Assembly: GCA_006969385.1 (NCBI GenBank)
Contig: CP030884.1
Coordinates: forward strand, 1,178,001 to 1,242,000
Direction of reading: 5' to 3'
Length of the DNA: 64,000 nucleotides
DNA from: Planctomycetaceae bacterium
GTDB taxonomy: Bacteria; Planctomycetota; Phycisphaerae; UBA1845; UTPLA1
Shown in pieces: positions 46,365-57,200 of this stretch; within the stretch, counting starts at the first letter, position 1, and the number at the start of each line of letters is the position of its first letter. The translations under genes were made by a program, and so were the position numbers. Under the pieces are notes generated by a model. That model saw only the letters and a program-made list of their open reading frames with translations, had not been told where the DNA came from and ran no database searches.

Positions 46365-49114
46365 GAATCCAGAATCAGAGTAAAGTGCCCCCCATTCGCG
46401 TTGGCTTGATTGTGTGCTAATTCGCAGTTCACCATCACAAACGCGTCAGGTGCAGCGAGGTACACAGCACCACCATGGAAGATACTGATCCTATTACCAA
46501 AGAACTGAGAATTGGCTATGTAGCCGCTAACGAAGTTCGACGTGAAGATTGCTCCGCCGGTGAATCCCGACTGGTTACCAGCAAAAGCACTTCGTTCGAT
46601 CAACAATTCACCTTGGCCGCTCACCTCATAGACGGCGATCGCCCCACCTCGGCCAGCACTTCCGTCAGACGTTAAGCCAAGATTGTTGGCAAATTCTGAA
46701 TCCTCGATGTTTAGGACCGAATCAACGCCATAAATCGCCCCACCTTCGTCGGCTCGGTTACCAACAAAACGGCAATCCGACAACTGAAACTCACTATCAC
46801 CAACAAAAATAGCACCACCAGTTGCGGCCGTATTGTCGAAGAAGTAACTCCGCTCAATGATGATGGACGAATCTCCGTCGGCGAGTACGCCAATGGCAGC
46901 CCCTGAGTCGACAGCCACGCATCCCCGAAATGTGCAGTCTTTTACTTGAACGGCTCCATTTTCAAGCCGCAGTCCTGCTCCTACCCGGTCCGCCGTTGAT
47001 CCCCCGCTTGCTGATCCGCTGCTAACCGTCAACCCATCAAGCGAAATGCCTTCGGCACCAGTTACAGACACGACGTGCAAAGCGTTGACGCCAATAATAG
47101 AGCCGTCGTCATCGAAGCCCAGATCGCCTGTCAAAATCGTTTCGAAACGCTCGCCTGTCCCGTTATTGAAATCTGTGCGATCACTTGGGCTTTCGGCGGA
47201 CCCGTCATATGCACCACGGTAGCCGCCAGCAAGCTCAAGATTAGCTCTGAGGCTAAATGATTCAGCAGCACCACCTGTACCCAGTACCTGTGAGCCACCC
47301 GCCGCACGACGAGCTCCATCGGGGGCATAACTACCCTGGGCGATTTCAATCCTCGAAATCAAGTCAGATTGAGATGCCGCCAATAGGGCATCATTTAAGT
47401 GTTGGAACGCTGTTTGCCATGAGAGGCCGTCACCACCGCCGGGAGCCGCTGCGTCAACTCTAACAATTTGGCAAGTATCGGGAACACCATCCCCATTGTC
47501 GTCAGCAACCTGGCCGTTCAACACCTCGCAGAAGTCTGCAATGCCGTTGTCATTACAATCATTCGTGACGAGCTGGCACGAATCGAGAACCCCGTCGTTG
47601 TTGCAGTCGTTAGCCGCGAGTTCGCAGCTATCAATCACACCGTTTGAATCACAATCAGCGACGTTTGGGTCAGCATTTGACTGAAGGACTATCGAAAAAT
47701 TCACCCCAACAAAATCAGGAGCGAACTGCGTCGCTCCCGGATCGAGCTGAAGTTTAACGACGTCACCCGCACTTACCGCGAAAGAAAGAACACCAGCACC
47801 ACCAGTTCCCAACGCAAAATCAAACGGCGTCGTTGAGTCATAGGGATCACCTGTCCCAATGGAGCCCTTGCTGAAGGACTGGCCGTTGAGCTCTAACGAC
47901 CAGTCGGTGCTGCGGCCTGTTTCACGCGTGTGCCAAACGCCACCCGAGATCGTAATGACACCATCTGCCGGGCTCGCCCACTCGACCCCGCTTCCGGCGG
48001 CATCGATGTGAACACCAGTCGACCCGACCGGTAAATCCAATGTCACCAATTGCTGACTGGCTGTGACCTTAAACCACGCGGGAATATCATTTTCGCTATC
48101 AGCCCACGCCGCTTGCGGATCACTCCAATGAATCGAGTCCCAATCCGACAGGTTCGTCATTAGAACTGCATCGTTTTCCCCCAGATAAGTCCAAGGACCA
48201 ATAGGATTGACCGCGTTACTCCAATCAGCTGCGAGGTCAAACGCCTGGAATTGAACTCGTGCCAACTCGCATTGATCATCGATACCATTACTGTTGCAAT
48301 CACTGGCGACAAACTCGCATTCGTCTGGTACCTGATTGGCGTCGCAATCTGCAGGTGTCACGGGTACGAAGGCAATGTTGAGATCGACCCCGACGAAATC
48401 CGGATCAGGAGATGTCGCCCCTGGATCGAGCTGAAGTTTAACGACGTCACCCGCACTTACCGCGAAAGAAAGAACACCAGCACCACCAGTTCCCAACGCA
48501 AAATCAAACGGCGTCGTTGAGTCATAGGGATCACCTGTCCCAATGGAGCCCTTGCTGAAGGACTGGCCGTTGAGCTCTAACGACCAGTCGGTGCTGCGGC
48601 CTGTTTCACGCGTGTGCCAAACGCCACCCGAGATCGTAATGACACCATCTGCCGGGCTCGCCCACTCGACCCCGCTTCCGGCGGCATCGATGTGAACACC
48701 AGTCGACCCGACCGGTAAATCCAATGTCACCAATTGCTGACTGGCTGTGACCTTAAACCACGCGGGAATATCATTTTCGCTATCAGCCCACGCCGCTTGC
48801 GGATCACTCCAATGAATCGAGTCCCAATCCGACAGGTTCGTCATTAGAACTGCATCGTTTTCCCCCAGATAAGTCCAAGGACCAATAGGATTGACCGCGT
48901 TACTCCAATCAGCTGCGAGGTCGTAAACGACGATGCTCCCTACTTCGTCAGCGTCTGGCACACCGTTGTTGTTGCAATCTACGCCCCCTCGCAGGCTCGA
49001 TTGCTGTGCTTCGCGGTCGATCTGGTCACCTGCCAGCTCGGCCACATTGATCGAAACAGCAACTAAAGACGCGAAACTCACGAATGCGAAACGGAATGAT
49101 CTTGAACAGTGCAT
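46361..49114 (-). CDS. giant secreted protein, upstream part with signal peptide
   Basis: Seen: signal peptide (FRFAFVSFASLVAVSINVA), a calcium-loop repeat (CNNNGVPDADE), then two identical ~167-residue domains (from ADWSNAVNPIGPWTYLG to VVKLQLDPGAT), more calcium-loop repeats (DCNSNGVIDSCE), and a right-handed beta-helix of Pmp/pectate-lyase style (repeats such as IERSYFFDNTAATGGAIF). It ends abruptly in HFTLILDS where the frame breaks; homologous repeats would read NGGALYSDSG. Start ATG 49114 after GGGAGG/AGAGGAG. Known: planctomycetes export many such multi-repeat proteins. Inferred: a surface protein cargo gene of the island. Confidence 0.78.
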   Translation of the reverse strand: MHCSRSFRFAFVSFASLVAVSINVAELAGDQIDREAQQSSLRGGVDCNNNGVPDADEVGSIVVYDLAADWSNAVNPIGPWTYLGENDAVLMTNLSDWDSIHWSDPQAAWADSENDIPAWFKVTASQQLVTLDLPVGSTGVHIDAAGSGVEWASPADGVITISGGVWHTRETGRSTDWSLELNGQSFSKGSIGTGDPYDSTTPFDFALGTGGAGVLSFAVSAGDVVKLQLDPGATSPDPDFVGVDLNIAFVPVTPADCDANQVPDECEFVASDCNSNGIDDQCELARVQFQAFDLAADWSNAVNPIGPWTYLGENDAVLMTNLSDWDSIHWSDPQAAWADSENDIPAWFKVTASQQLVTLDLPVGSTGVHIDAAGSGVEWASPADGVITISGGVWHTRETGRSTDWSLELNGQSFSKGSIGTGDPYDSTTPFDFALGTGGAGVLSFAVSAGDVVKLQLDPGATQFAPDFVGVNFSIVLQSNADPNVADCDSNGVIDSCELAANDCNNDGVLDSCQLVTNDCNDNGIADFCEVLNGQVADDNGDGVPDTCQIVRVDAAAPGGGDGLSWQTAFQHLNDALLAASQSDLISRIEIAQGSYAPDGARRAAGGSQVLGTGGAAESFSLRANLELAGGYRGAYDGSAESPSDRTDFNNGTGERFETILTGDLGFDDDGSIIGVNALHVVSVTGAEGISLDGLTVSSGSASGGSTADRVGAGLRLENGAVQVKDCTFRGCVAVDSGAAIGVLADGDSSIIIERSYFFDNTAATGGAIFVGDSEFQLSDCRFVGNRADEGGAIYGVDSVLNIEDSEFANNLGLTSDGSAGRGGAIAVYEVSGQGELLIERSAFAGNQSGFTGGAIFTSNFVSGYIANSQFFGNRISIFHGGAVYLAAPDAFVMVNCELAHNQANANGGHFTLILDS
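47739..48238. repeat. exact 500-bp direct repeat, copy 1
   Basis: Identical base for base, as far as I can read, to 48423-48922 (offset 684 bases). It encodes most of one ~167-residue domain of the giant secreted protein. The flanking sequence diverges at once. Confidence 0.9.
48423..48922. repeat. exact 500-bp direct repeat, copy 2
   Basis: Second copy of the block at 47739-48238. The lack of any silent difference shows a very recent duplication or ongoing gene conversion. It could also confuse assembly. Confidence 0.9.
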
Positions 49115-49899
49115 CTCCTCTGCAACCTCCCCAAATTAAGACATCAAAAGTAATGAAATACAAAACCCGATAAGGATTTCGGATGATAGTTTTCGTAGAA
49201 CAAAGGGCAACCGCTCCGCGTAATTAATCTCGTTAATTTATCATGAAGAGCCACGAGTATTTCTAAGCTTCTGTTATTTCGAACACTACGAAGCATTGCC
49301 ACGTTAGGCGACACTAACACGCTGCAAAAATTGGCGAGCCGATACACCCGTTCGTATTAGTTGCTCCAATTGCAGGGTTTCTCTCTTTGCGGCTATCTCT
49401 CGGCAGCCATTGGGAGGACACTATCTTTTGGCGTCGCGAGTTCACGCCCAGGTCGGTCTTTGGGACGAGCCTTTGGTGTACCGACTTTCACTTTGGCAAG
49501 AACACGCACCAAACTCGCCCAACATCGGAGGTGCACTTTTATTGAAGGATCTGGCGAGACAGTTAAGGGCGGGAGCGGGTCCGCGTCTGAATCGTTCGCC
49601 GTGCCGCTCGATTGAAGCAGACCTCAATTGCAATCAGATTTCAGTGTTGGTCCCCTTCGCTTTGTGATTACGCGGCAGTAGTGGCTCACCTAAACGGCAA
49701 CTTTCAGGAAGGATGGGCAATGACTTCTTTCGTCATTTGCAAGCGTCAGAATCGATGTGTCATTGACACAAAACGACGTGAAATCGGGCGAAATCACATG
49801 CGAATTGTGTCAAATTCGATTTTTCTTTGATCTTCGTAAATGGCGTGTTATCATGCACATAGGTGCTTTAGCGAGCCGCTCAGAAAACGCTAGATGCCG
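49115..49899. other. right end of the island, no supported gene
   Basis: About 785 bases. Several short frames exist (for example 49410-49667), but none has a ribosome binding site or recognisable product. Probably the giant-gene promoter plus decayed DNA up to attR. Confidence 0.45.
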
Positions 49900-49941
49900 A
49901 TGGCATGCAAGAGGTCGAGAGTTCGAATCTCTTCGGCTCCA
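49900..49941 (+). repeat. attR: right attachment core
   Basis: Perfect 42-bp copy of the tRNA-Ala 3' half (7744-7785). The 5' half of the tRNA is absent, so this is not a second tRNA gene. Confidence 0.92.
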
Positions 49942-50203
49942 ATTATGACGCTCGTTGTCACTCGGTGACGGCGAGCGTTTTCTTTTGTCGCTAGCACGAC
50001 TTACGTTCGTTTGCGATTCACCTTTTATAGCGATTGGATTTCTCAACCAATGCCGCCCGGTTCGACGTTTCCATTATTTGCCGCGTTCAGTCAATCGCTC
50101 GACTCGTGATGAAACTGGCTTGCCTGTTCCTTCTTCCGTAACGCCGCCCATGATTACCGTTGCCGCCAGAGCACCCTGTCGTCATTCTCGGTAATTTTGG
50201 CTT

Positions 50204-50605
50204 TTGCCACACGCCACGCGGACTGAGGCCGACATCCTCCGTAGCCGAAATGAGTCGTTCACGTCGCTCATCGCCAATCTCAGCCAGAAGCCTGTGCCCG
50301 ATGAACGCGACGGTGGCCGCAAAACCGAATTGCAGCCGGGCGCGATTAGCAACACGCTCAAGGCATTTAACGACCGGTTTGGCAATATCGAATGGACCGA
50401 TCAGGATCGGATTCACAAGATCATCACGGACGAGCTTGCCACAAAGGTGAACGCGGATACGGCATATCAGACCGCTATCGAGCATAGCGACAGGGCCGCT
50501 GCGCGGATGGAACCCGACAGGGCATTAAAAAGTATCATCTTCGGTATGTTGGCGGATCATTCGGAGTTGTATAAAAGCTATCCCCTAGCCCATTTCCGAA
50601 TCTGA
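50204..50605 (+). pseudogene. remnant of type I restriction subunit hsdR (C-terminal part)
   Basis: Seen: NTLKAFNDRFGNIEWTDQDR, IHKIITDELATKVNADTAYQ and AARMEPDRALKSIIFGMLADHSELYK match the C-terminal helical region of HsdR proteins, whose usual form is FGNIEW.D.D + AKVAADKAYQNA.KNSD..NARIEHDKAL...ADHTELFK. The helicase and nuclease parts are missing, the true C-terminus is lost after ELYK, and no hsdM or hsdS is nearby. It lies just outside attR. Inferred: scar of an older restriction locus, possibly from a previous island at this tRNA. Confidence 0.65.
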
Positions 50606-51206
50606 GCGTGCTCGCAGAACTCCGGATCTCTTTGGAAAATGCCCCCTCACCCCTCTCTGCAAGGGAGGCGAAGCATTGGGACCGCCTCTGAACAGGTCTT
50701 TGAAAACCGTAGTCTTAAGAAGTGGCGTGCGGATTCCACTTTTGGCGTGACGAACGATCTCGCAGCATGAAATTGTCGAACGCCGGAGCCAAGCTCTCCT
50801 GTTCATATTTCGACTGTATTTACGCAAGGCGCTTGCAAGAATCCGGCCGAGCACAGCAATATTATAAAAAGTATTGACTTTATTCCGTATATTTTATAGA
50901 TTCTGATTCTGTTGCGACGAGGCGTGTTGAAGACGCTGACGTCGGGGATCGCTCGAGCCAAGCGCCGATATCCCGAGCGCATGAGATTCCGTATTGCTTT
51001 GGACTCTTGCGGCGACGGTTTCGTTAGGAATGTCCAATCGGGCGATCTTATGTTCTCGATCGAATCGCATCGTTGAATCATCGAACGGTAAAGCACTTCG
51101 GCCAATCAATTGCCTTTCGGGGGCTAATTGACTGCGTCGTATTGTGCCCGCACCTCGCGGATATGGCTCCTCGATTCTCGAGATCCATTTGATATTTGGA
51201 GAGGAA
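50606..51206. other. intergenic leader of the Rhs gene
   Basis: About 600 bases without a supported gene. A promoter candidate is listed separately. The piece near 50640-50670 (CCCCTCACCCCTCTCTGC type) looks like a dispersed repeat. Confidence 0.4.
50873..50901 (+). promoter_or_regulatory. candidate promoter of the Rhs gene
   Basis: TTGACT (50873-50878), 17-base spacer, TAGATT (50896-50901) in an unusually AT-rich patch, about 300 bases before the Rhs start codon. Confidence 0.35.
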
Positions 51207-54200
51207 ATGAACATCGAGCTTCGCACACGAGTTATCGTCGGTTTCTCAGTTGCTCTTACTTCAATGTTGGGGATTACATCTGAGGTAGAAGGCCAGGCCA
51301 CCGGCGCGTGCTGTTGGGCTGGAAACGGCGCCACAAATTGTACTGCGGGGCTTACCGAGACTGCGTGTGAGAATCTCGATGGTGTGTTGTACGAGCATGA
51401 AGTTGCCTGTGCAAATCTATGCACCACGGACCTGGGGCGGTGTTGTTATTGGGCGGATGGTGCGGCGGTTTGCGATGTCACTTCGCTGGCAGTGTGCGGA
51501 TTCCTCGGTGGAGACTGGTTGTCCGGTGCGAATTGCGGAGAGGACGTCTGCAATGTGGAGGGACGTTGCTGCACGTTCGATGACAAAACCGAAACCGCCA
51601 TTTGTTCCGTACGAAAGCCTTTTGACTGTTCCGGTTTGGGGGCGCACTGGGTACCGGGGGATTGCACGACAGGTACGTGCGACTACGGCCACTGTTGCTA
51701 CTTAACGCCCGGCGGAAATTCTGCGTGTGCGATTCTCGTTGAAGACGATTGCGATGAAGTTGCTGGAACTTGGATGGGCGGCGTCCTGACCCATGCTACG
51801 ACCACCTGCGATGCGCATGGCCGTTGTTGTAGCGACGGCGAATCGACGTACTGCAGAGTTATCGCCGAAGAAGAATGCCTCGGGCAGAACAAACCCCAGG
51901 ACCCGTCAGCACCGATTTACTCGTGGACTTGGGGGGCCGATTGTTCCGAAGCCTGCTACGGGCACTGCTGTTTTCTGGATGGCGGTGGCGCAGCAAAGTG
52001 CGACATCAATCTGGAAATCGAATGCGATGAGCTCGCCGGTATCTGGATTGCCCGCGCGGATTGCAAAACAGCGCCTACGTGCGACAACCACGGTCGTTGC
52101 TGCGATCTGAGCGATCCAAAGAATCCGACCTGCTCGATACAAGCGCCGTATAACTGTACGAAAGATACCGAATTCTGGGTGTGGGGAGAAGAGTGTGTCG
52201 CTGCAGATGCGTGTCCGATCTTAGGTGCGTGTTGCTACTACGATGGCTCTGACTATGCGTGCATCCTGTTCGAGCGAGAGGTCTGCACGTTCATCGATGG
52301 CGTTTGGTTTGAATTGGAACATTGCGATGAAGTGGATTGCCCGCCCAACGGGTGTGTATCCGATACCTACGGCGCGTGTTGTCACGTCAATGCTGCAGGC
52401 CTTAACGATTGTGTCGTAGAAGATCTATTGGGATGCGAAGCACTCGGCGGCGTCTTTGGTCTTTATCAAATCTGTGCGTTCACCAATTGCGAGTTCGGTC
52501 GCTGTTGTTTTGACGACAACGGCGTCTCTGCATGCGCCATGATGCTAAGTGACGAATGTGCCGTCGTTGGCGGAGTCTGGGACCTGAATAGCAATTGCAC
52601 GACGGGCTGCCCCACTGGCTCGTGCTGCATGACCACCGGCGGATATACCCACTGTGAAGAGCTGAACGAGGTTGAATGCGGCCTGGGCGGTGGATATTGG
52701 AAATCAGGCGCGACATGTGGATCGAGTGGGACAGCTATCGGTGCATGTTGCGATCCCATTGGTAGCTGCCAAGAGATTGACGAAGAAAACTGCCGCATGG
52801 GCGGTGGATATTACATGGGCGACGCCAGCATCTGCAGCGGTGTGGATTGCACGCCGCCCACAGGTGCCTGTTGTTTGAGCGATGCGACCTGCAGCGAAGT
52901 AGTTGAAACTGCTTGCGACGGCGCGGGTGGCTTTTACTCTGGCCCGAATACGATCTGTCAGCCGAATCCGTGCTTCGCGCCCGACAACGGTGGGCAGGTC
53001 GTGACGATGTATTCGACCTTCGGCGGCAACAGCATGGCCGCTTACGAGTATTGGCAGCAGCCCTCGGATGCGTATCTCCTCGATAACAGCGCCGCTATCG
53101 CCGTAAAGTTTAACTCGTCAGTTGGCGGTGAGATATCTGGTATTCATCTGCCCATTGCATACATTGGAGCGAGCCCTTCCGCGCCGCTCGATGGCCTCGA
53201 GTTGTTTATACGGGAAGACGACGGAGGTGTGCCCAAAGCGGACACGTTCAACAGTACGGCGTATGCGCGCTTCGATGTATGTGCGGACAGCAACGAGGGC
53301 TGCGGGCCGCTGGTTGCAACGGGCGGAATCGATCCGACGACGCCGCTGCACTACCAAACATTTACCGCCCAATTCGGAGTAGCGCTCGATGCCGATACGG
53401 ACTATTGGTTGATACTGTCACTTCGGGAAAGCACGTTTGGTATCTGCGACGGAACGCATCAATGGGTTTGGGCTGCCGGGCATTCTGGAAATGTGGTCGC
53501 ATCGTTGCCGATGGTCGGCACGGGCGTGTGTTACGCTGACGGAGACAATCCGACGATTCTCGATTGCCGCGCCGCGCCGGCATTTAGATTGCTTGGCGTG
53601 TTAAACACTTGCGATGAAACGGCGCTGCCGCTCTATGCGGATGGATGCGATTCCGAAAATCCGGCTGAGTTTATCTCCAAGTGTTGGTTCGGACCGTCAA
53701 CGCGCAATCAGACTCCGCAATGGGCGATTCCGGGCGGCCCTACGTCTCAGTATCAGGTTGGCGGTAATCTCAATATCGACCTGATGAACGCGACCCTCCC
53801 GCCCAACTTGCCGCCGCGCAAGTTAAATCCCGCCATGAGTTCGTCGCCATTGGTATCGCGCGAGGTAACCCACTTCGGCGGCGGCACACCCTATCGCGAG
53901 CGTGCGGCGCACAATGGTGTCGTCGACATCGTCACCGGCCAACCGTTGTTGCAAGCAATCGATTTCGAGTTGCCGTTCGGCAGTGCTGTGTTTCGGCGCA
54001 CGCGTACTTACTCTGAGATTCCGATCGCACGCGATAACGATTTGCTCGGCGGCGCCGGAACCGGTCTCAACAATCAAGTCCGGCCCTATTCGCAATACTG
54101 GGATTGGAACGGCATGTTCTGGATGACGGGCGAACAGCCGCTGCTGTTGATCGACTCGTCGCGTCAATTGATCGAACCCCCCGGAGCAAGTGGCGTCTGG

Positions 54201-57200
54201 CCGGCAGTTGCTTCGCATCCGATATACAGCAGCGAAGACGAAGTGAGGTGCATTCTCATCCCCGATGCGCACCACTCGATTCCATTCACGAAATCCGATA
54301 CGGGCGGCAACGTCACCTACACGGCACCGAGCTGGTACGATGCCAAGTTGATACCCAGTTCGCAGACCGACGCGGCCGGGCGGCCACTTTTCTTCGAAGC
54401 CTATCTGCATCGCAGTTCGATCAAATATACGTTTGAAGCCCATTACGAAGACCTGTGGACGTTTCAGGCACCGAATGATCCAACGAAATATAACGCCCAC
54501 GATCATCCCAATATGGGTGGTTTAGGCATTCCCTACTACGGTCTCGTTACCAAGATCGAAGATCGCTACGGCAATGTTGTCGAGTATCAGTATTGCCGGA
54601 ACTATCAATACGACTGCGATGACCCGTCGACGGCACCGTGCCAGGAATGTTGCCAATCTTGCGAACAGAAAGGTCAAATCCGCCGCATCAAACTGCGAAC
54701 GCCCAACGAGGCGGGCACCGGCTTGGAAACCGTGTGGACGCTGCTTTACACGCATCGCGATTTTGGCACTTCGCCATCGATCGATGATCCCGACGGTCAA
54801 AACGAGAACGACAATTACTATGGCGAAGATCGCACGCATCGGGCGGTTCATTCGATTCATGCGTTCGAGGGCGACGTCGATTTTGAAACGCATGGTGTCG
54901 ATCCGGCATTCATTCAATGCCCGACAATCCGCAAGTCGCAATTCTGTCATGCCGATGCGCTCGAAGAACTCGATAATATTCCCACGCCTTGGATTCCGGA
55001 TGGTTGGGCCATTGAAGCCAAATTCCTGTACAGCGAACGTGGACCGATTACGGGCTGTAATGGCGTCGGCGATTGCACAAGTAATGCCCTGTTTGGTGAC
55101 GCCATTTCGGGTAGTATCAGCGGCAATTGGGCGAGCGGATGGCGGCTGCACAAGGCGACCGTCACCAAGCGTACGGTGCTGAACGATTCGGTAAGCAGCA
55201 ACGAAGTCATCGAAGATGTCGACTACGCGATCTATAAAGATGCGCGGATTATCGAGTCGGATTCGTGGGTCCAACAGCAGAACCACACGTACTTGAAGTA
55301 CGTTTTCGAGTCGAGGACGATCGATGCCATCATCGAAGCGCTCAAGGAAGCCGACCCGCAACAATTTGCCGAAGCGAACGTCAACACCATTCTGGGGAAT
55401 GTCGGCTCTCTAATCGTTGAAATTGAAGACCCCACGGACCCCAGTGGAGTCGTCGCCAAGCCTATCAATCTCTTGGCGGATCTTTCGTTCACGCACAGTG
55501 GCACTTCCTACTACAACGGCAGTCTCTTTCCCACCGGTGCGCTACGCGACAGTTTGCTACTGACCGGGAGTGGGAATGACTATGGTGCCGGTGTCAACCC
55601 AAGCCTTACGCGATCTCATTACGGCGGTCACTCGGGTCTGGTCGACCGCAGAGCGGGCAGCCCCGATCGGGGCGACTTCGAGTTTTATCGATTCATTCAT
55701 TACCCCGATGTAACGCCCCCGGTGCAATTCAATCCCGGTGTTACCACCGAAAGCAACGATCAGTTTTATTCGTTACCCATGAAGTTCCAGCGGGAGTACG
55801 ACGAGCCCTGGGATATGGAGACGCCGCCACATGATCACGATTTCTTTTTGGCAATCGTCGACGAAGTAATCGACCGTGTGAAATACGGAAACTATCAGGG
55901 CGGCGGAAGCCTCGACGGAATCGCCAGCCGCAGAATCATCAAGCAGAGTCCGACGGGGTTTGTACTAAGCGACAAGACCTACACCTTCGACGGGACGTCG
56001 GGCGTGCTCACGTCCCAAGAGGGATTTGCGGAGACCTACATCTTCGATGGCGACGGTCGCGTTACCGAACGTCGCACCACGGGCTGGAACTCGGCCGACA
56101 ACGCCGATCCGGAGAACGAAGGCGCGATCGTCGTTTACGAATACAACGCCGAAGGTGAGTTGGTTGCGCAAGGTTATAAGCAGGGCGCACATGAGGCGGG
56201 AACGCCAACGATTTATTACACCCACGCGTTCGTCCGTCATCCGGATCGGTCGGAGTTTGTTACCGAGGAGATCGAATTTCCCACGCCGGTGACCGATTAC
56301 CTCAATCCGTCCGCGCCCGGAAACACCACGAAGACTTACTTCACATTCCGATCGTCGGGTGGCCCCGGGTTAGGGGACGATCCGGTGGAGACGAAAACCA
56401 CGGTGCTGCCTCCCGCCCCGACGACTGTCGGCGGTGCTAGTACCTATGTGAAACACGCCGAGTTGTTCGGTCGTAATGGCAATCCGATATGGCAGGGTAG
56501 CGGCACATTCACCGATGATGCGGCACTCACATCGAGCGCTACGCCGATCGAATTTTATCTCGTTGAGACCGAGCGCGATTACTACGGTCGGCCGACGCGC
56601 ATCGCCGTCGATTCCGTTGGAAGCCCGCCGGCGAATTGGCCGGCGCGCACGCCGCAAGACGGCGTAGCGCCTGCACTCAATCATACGACTGTCAACGAAT
56701 ACAACCCGGTGTTCGGCCTGATCAAGATCGAACATCCCAACGGGCGCGAAACCCATATCGTTTACCGATGGGAAGAGAATGACGGTTCGCTGACAACGTG
56801 GGCGTTCGACGACCTCGAACTGAAGACGCCGCCGTCGACGTATAAGCCATACGCTCCGGCAACGGTTACCAACACCCTGCACGGTCAAACCAGATGGACG
56901 GAAGTTCGAAAGTTTTTCGGCGAGATCAATCTGGCCATCATCAACACGTGGACGAAGGCCGACCCGACCGCGAACCCGCCGGTCGCGGGAACCTACGAAG
57001 TTGTCTCGCGCACCGAACCCGAATACGACCTGAACGGACGCGTTGTTGGGATGAATCGCACCGGCAGTACCGACGGCGCCACGGTCCGCGCCGAAGTCGG
57101 TTACGACGCGTTAGGCAATCTCTCGAAGGAAGTCGCGCCCGACGGCACCATCAAACGCAATATCTACGACGGACGCGGGCGCTTGGCGCGGGTGTATCGC

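Larger units (their letters stand above)
7786..49941. mobile_element. integrative genomic island in tRNA-Ala carrying multiple defence modules
   Basis: The island is bounded by the 42-bp direct repeats and carries a tyrosine integrase next to the intact tRNA. Contents in order: integrase, HTH/ATPase maintenance operon, DUF932 protein, type III-like restriction operon with helicase and DUF4391, HEPN and zinc-ribbon genes, nuclease pairs with a WYL regulator, DUF4011 helicase, Cas4/RecB-like nuclease, IS5-family element, and a giant secreted protein gene. I see no conjugation genes (relaxase, VirB/VirD4) and no phage structural genes, so it is probably mobilised by other elements or no longer mobile. 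Confidence 0.88.

Noticed and set aside
46361-46400. Programmed ribosomal frameshift joining the two giant ORFs
   Set aside because: A six-G run could slip, but there is no Shine-Dalgarno-type stimulator or clear downstream structure. A simple homopolymer base change or sequencing error explains it better.
49410-49667. 86-aa reading frame near the island right end
   Set aside because: No ribosome binding site and no recognisable domain; the frame is interrupted in a way that suggests non-coding or decayed DNA.
49900-49941. Second tRNA-Ala gene
   Set aside because: Only the 3' 42 bases are present; the acceptor 5' strand and D arm are missing. It is the island attR.
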